Origin: Streptomyces sp. V3I7 | GTDB taxonomy: Bacteria > Actinomycetota > Actinomycetes > Streptomycetales > Streptomycetaceae | DNA: 64,000 nt | Assembly: GCF_030817495.1 (NCBI RefSeq) | Contig: NZ_JAUSZK010000001.1 | Location: forward strand, 1,901,001-1,965,000 | Direction of reading: 5' to 3' | The notes under the pieces: generated by a model | Told to the model about the DNA's origin: nothing | The model's input: only the letters and a program-made list of their open reading frames with translations | Database searches by the model: none | Shown: positions 61,200 to 64,000 of the stretch, in pieces | How the letters are laid out: every line of letters starts with the position of its first letter | Numbering within the stretch: position 1 is the stretch's first letter | Position numbers and translations under genes: made by a program

Positions 61200-62351
61200 T
61201 CAGGCGGCGAGGTCGTGACCGGGATGCAGCACCACCTTGGTGTAGCCCTCGACCCGCTTGTCGAACTTCTCGTACGCCAGCGGGGCCTCGTCCAACGGGA
61301 GTTCGTGGGACACGACGAAGCTGGGCCGGGCGCGGCCGGAGATGATCATGTCGCGCAACTGGCGGTTGTACCGCTTGACGTTGCACTGGCCGGTGCCCAT
61401 CTTCTGCCCCTTCTCGAACATCTTGCCGATCGAGACCAGGAGCTGGCCGTGCTTGGCGTGCTCGTCGGGTCCTCCCGGGTCGGACGGGACGTACAGCCCC
61501 GGAATGCCGAGCCTGCCGGTCGGCCGTACGGTCTCGACAAGCGAGTTGAGGACGATGGCGGGTTCCTCGTGGCTGGCGTCGGGGGCCTGGGCCTGGTAGC
61601 CGACGGCGTCGATGCCCTTGTCGGTGCCCTCTCCGTCCGTCAACTCCTTGATCTGCTCGGCCGGATCTCCCTGCGTGAAGTCGATGGGGATGGCCCCGAT
61701 CTCCGCGGCCTTGGCCAGCCGCTCGGGCACCCGGTCCACCACGAACACCTTCGACGCGCCGCGCAGCAGCGCCGAGTAGGCGGCCATCAGGCCCACGGGA
61801 CCGGCACCGTAGACGGCGACGGTCTCACCGGGCGACACCTGGGCGAGTTCACACCCGTGGTACCCGGTCGGGAAGATGTCGGCGAGCAGTACGAAGTCGG
61901 TCTCGAACTCGTCGCCCTCCGGCAGCTTCAGACAGTTGAAGTCGGCGAAGGGCACCCGCAGCCGCTCCGCCTGGCCTCCGGTGTACGGCCCCATGGCCAC
62001 GTATCCATAGGCACCGCCCGCGAAGCCGGGGTTGACCGTGAGACAGAACCCGGTCTCACCGGCCAGGCAGTTCTTGCAGAACCCGCAGGCGACGTTGAAC
62101 GGCATCACGACACGGTCCCCGACGGACAGGGAGGTCACACCGCTGCCGACCTCCTCGATCACGCCCAGGTTCTCGTGCCCGAAGACGATGCCGGGCTCGG
62201 CCGCCGTGCGGCCCTCGTACATGTGCAGGTCGGAGCCGCAGATCGCCGACGACGTGACCCGCACGATCACGTCGTTGGGGTGCAGGATGCTCGGGTCCTC
62301 GACGTCCTTCACCGCGACGCTGAAAGGCTCTTCGTAGACGACGGCCTTCAC
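61200..62351 (-). CDS. zinc-dependent dehydrogenase, glutathione-independent formaldehyde dehydrogenase-like
   Basis: 383 residues from GTG 62351, which has GGAGG at ideal spacing; a GTG three codons earlier overlaps that site. Catalytic zinc Cys in SAICGSDLHMYEGR and His in FGHEN; structural zinc Cys cluster CGFCKNCLAGETGFC; NAD fold VAVYGAGPVGLMAAYSALL. The length and YGYVAMGPYTGGQAE loop fit the Pseudomonas formaldehyde dismutase/dehydrogenase branch. It oxidises formaldehyde or related aldehydes with NAD+. The substrate is inferred from family. Confidence 0.87.
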   Translation of the reverse strand: MKAVVYEEPFSVAVKDVEDPSILHPNDVIVRVTSSAICGSDLHMYEGRTAAEPGIVFGHENLGVIEEVGSGVTSLSVGDRVVMPFNVACGFCKNCLAGETGFCLTVNPGFAGGAYGYVAMGPYTGGQAERLRVPFADFNCLKLPEGDEFETDFVLLADIFPTGYHGCELAQVSPGETVAVYGAGPVGLMAAYSALLRGASKVFVVDRVPERLAKAAEIGAIPIDFTQGDPAEQIKELTDGEGTDKGIDAVGYQAQAPDASHEEPAIVLNSLVETVRPTGRLGIPGLYVPSDPGGPDEHAKHGQLLVSIGKMFEKGQKMGTGQCNVKRYNRQLRDMIISGRARPSFVVSHELPLDEAPLAYEKFDKRVEGYTKVVLHPGHDLAA

Positions 62352-62565
62352 CTCTGTCACCTCCGTGTCCGGTACGGATCACGGCGGTGACGGGACCGCG
62401 GACGGGGACGCGCAGCAGCACGCGCTCCTGGACCACGTTCGAACCGCGGCCCGGCGCTCTCGCTGTCACCGCCGGTACTTCCAGGTAACGCCCGTACGGC
62501 AGCCGATGCAAGCCCCTCCCCCGGCGGGACCCTCGGTGTCAGACCCCTGCCCTACGGTGACCGGC

Positions 62566-63093
62566 ATGGAGAACACACGCGAACGGCACGTGCTCTTGGT
62601 GCCCTGGGCCGAGGACGACTTCTGGCTGCTGCGGCGGACCAACAGCCCGGAGATGACCCGGTTCCTGGGCGGCCCCGAGACCGAGGAGCAGCTCGCCGGG
62701 CGGCACCGCAGATACGTCGAGCCGTCGGCGGGGCGGATGTACCGGGTGACGCTGGGGGACGGCGGTGAGACGGTCGGCTCCATCGGGTTCTGGGAGCAGT
62801 CCTGGCAGGACGGGACGGTGTGGGAGACCGGCTGGGGCGTGCTGCCCGGGTTCCAGGGGCGGGGGCTGGCGGTGGCGGCCGCGCGCGCCCTCGTCGAGGA
62901 GGCCCGGGCGGCCGGGCGGCACCGGTATCTGCACGCGTTCCCGAAGGTGTCGCACGCCGCGTCGAACGCGGTCTGCCGCAGCGCCGGGTTCACCCTGCGC
63001 GGACAGGCCGACTTCGAGTACCCGAAGGGCAACCCGATCCGGTCCAACGACTGGCGGTACGACCTCGCGGCGGGCGCGGAGGACGGGGACTGA
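62566..63093 (+). CDS. GNAT N-acetyltransferase
   Basis: 175 residues from ATG 62566. Motif A GVLPGFQGRGLAVAAARALV (Q/RxxGxG/A as QGRGLA), then SHAASNAVCRSAGFTLRGQ near the end. This layout is that of RimJ/RimL-type GNATs. The substrate is unknown. An upstream frame from 62365 has no ribosome site. Confidence 0.87.
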   Translation: MENTRERHVLLVPWAEDDFWLLRRTNSPEMTRFLGGPETEEQLAGRHRRYVEPSAGRMYRVTLGDGGETVGSIGFWEQSWQDGTVWETGWGVLPGFQGRGLAVAAARALVEEARAAGRHRYLHAFPKVSHAASNAVCRSAGFTLRGQADFEYPKGNPIRSNDWRYDLAAGAEDGD

Positions 63094-63131
63094 GTGCCGT
63101 AGCTCCCGTGGCCCGCCCCCGCGCCCACGGC

Positions 63132-64000
63132 TCAGTGACCGGCTTGCCTCAGCTCCCGCACCAGGCGGGCGGTGACCGGGACCAGCACGTTGTGCCGGTC
63201 GGCAGCGCGCAGCAACGCGCCGCCGATAGTGTCGAGTTCGAGCGGTCGGCCGGACTCGGCGTCGCGCTGCATCGAGGACTTCGTACGGTCGGGGAAGGTG
63301 TCGTACCGGGCGAGTGCCTGCGCCGGGTCGGCGGGGGCTCCGCAGGCGCGGCTCACGGCCGCCGTCTCCTGGACGAGGGCCGTCAGCTCCTCGCGGTACC
63401 GGGTCCGGGCCTCGCCGATGGGCACGCCGTAGCGCGTGGTCAGCAGGGCGAACGGGGCGAGGAACGCCATCTTCGCCCACAGCGCCGACGCCTCGTCCTC
63501 CAGGACGCGGGTGGCCGGTCCGGCGTCCGCGAGCGCCGCCGCGAGGGCGTCGAGGCGGGGCCGGGGGACCCCGGTACCGGTCAGGTCGATCTCGGCGAAG
63601 GGGCTGCCGTGTTCGATCACGCCCGGGGCGACGCGTGTGGACTCGCAGCGGATGACGGCCGGGGCGACCCGGTCGGCGCGGTAGCGGGCGCGCAGGGCCT
63701 CGGGGTGTTCGACGCCGTTGAGGAACGGTACGAGGAGACCGTCGCCGAGGATCTCGGGCGGGACGCGGGTGAGGGCCGCGTCGAGGCTGGTGTGCTTGAC
63801 GGCGACCAGGCAGGCGTCGACCGGCTCGCGCAGCTCCGTTTCGGCCTCGACAGGGGCGGTGAAGTCGCCGAACCGGGCGCTGCGCAGCTGGATCCCGCCG
63901 GTGCGCAGCGCGTGGGCGGTGTCCTCGCCGGCCAGGCAGATCACCCGGTGCCCGGCCCGGGCGAGCAGGGCGGCCAGCAGGCCGCCGATCCCGCCGGGGC
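63132..64000 (-). CDS. 2-dehydropantoate 2-reductase-like (5' end outside window)
   Basis: At least 289 residues; the N-terminus runs off the right edge. The dinucleotide motif GGIGGLLAALLARAGH is at the edge, followed by ACLVAVKHTSLDAAL, VPFLNGVEHPEAL and, C-terminal, LWAKMAFLAPFALL, RTKSSMQRDAESGRPLELD and GGALLRAADRHNV, the PanE/ApbA signature including the catalytic Lys and Glu region. It reduces ketopantoate with NADPH in pantothenate synthesis, or is a paralogue. Confidence 0.88.
   Translation of the reverse strand, partial: PGGIGGLLAALLARAGHRVICLAGEDTAHALRTGGIQLRSARFGDFTAPVEAETELREPVDACLVAVKHTSLDAALTRVPPEILGDGLLVPFLNGVEHPEALRARYRADRVAPAVIRCESTRVAPGVIEHGSPFAEIDLTGTGVPRPRLDALAAALADAGPATRVLEDEASALWAKMAFLAPFALLTTRYGVPIGEARTRYREELTALVQETAAVSRACGAPADPAQALARYDTFPDRTKSSMQRDAESGRPLELDTIGGALLRAADRHNVLVPVTARLVRELRQAGH

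Overview
This 64-kb window is high-GC, gene-dense DNA from a Streptomyces-type actinomycete chromosome. Codon bias is extreme, GTG starts are frequent, and stop/start overlaps of the GTGA or ATGA kind are common. The families present fit this: a SARP regulator, an F420:NADP oxidoreductase, an HTH/DUF397/anti-sigma-like ATPase trio, iron boxes and a SCO2322-family protein. The content is chromosomal housekeeping and accessory genes. No rRNA or tRNA gene and no prophage was seen.

Layout. 1-8.4 kb: a SARP/AfsR-type regulator running off the left edge, an M50-like membrane protease, NpdG, an MFS exporter, methionine aminopeptidase, a PhzF-like protein and a YihY/BrkB membrane protein. 8.5-12.9 kb: an iron-box-controlled EfeO-EfeB-EfeU ferrous iron uptake operon with a downstream lipoprotein. 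12.9-20.2 kb: a Prim-Pol-domain protein, an Rsm22-like methyltransferase, a serine hydrolase, a fragment of an MFS drug transporter, a D,D-carboxypeptidase, the HTH/DUF397/ATPase trio and a trypsin-like protease. 20.3-30.7 kb: a PucR-type regulator, a DyP peroxidase, an FdhF/YdeP oxidoreductase, RNase P RNA, a Uma2-family protein, YaaA, and an RNase H/phosphatase - zinc-ribbon - Nif3 operon. 30.9-33.3 kb: conserved hypotheticals and a MaoC-type dehydratase.

33.5-37.1 kb is a scar region. An ABC ATPase is cut just after its LSGGQ motif and joined, across a short dispersed repeat, to the last ~50 residues of a histidine kinase. A collagen-like secreted protein gene follows, then the DNA-binding end of a NarL-type response regulator, and an intact IS200/IS605 element (TnpA plus TnpB) abutting it. 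This looks like the remains of an ABC transporter/two-component operon.

37.3-47.5 kb: a DHA2 transporter with a C-terminal carboxypeptidase-regulatory-like domain, methyltransferases, a cell-wall amidase, a glycosyltransferase-methyltransferase-toroid operon and a KstR-like TetR regulator. 47.57-54.1 kb holds the most interesting system. Two vitamin riboswitches are divergent. The first is a TPP-type element with a very long P3 arm that has no thiamine gene downstream. The second is a cobalamin element that leads a five-gene, translationally coupled operon: an alpha-toroid surface protein, a SCO2322-family surface protein, EcfT, a fused EcfA-EcfA ATPase and an ECF S component. I read this operon as cobalamin (or corrinoid/cobalt) import with a membrane-anchored, intrinsic-factor-like capture module split over two proteins.

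54.4-64 kb: a small secreted lysozyme-like protein, a metabolite:H+ symporter, an O-methyltransferase, a DUF1992 protein, a 189-bp MITE with perfect 19-bp inverted repeats, two GNAT acetyltransferases, an EmrB/QacA-type exporter, a glutathione-independent formaldehyde dehydrogenase-like enzyme and a ketopantoate reductase-like gene running off the right edge.
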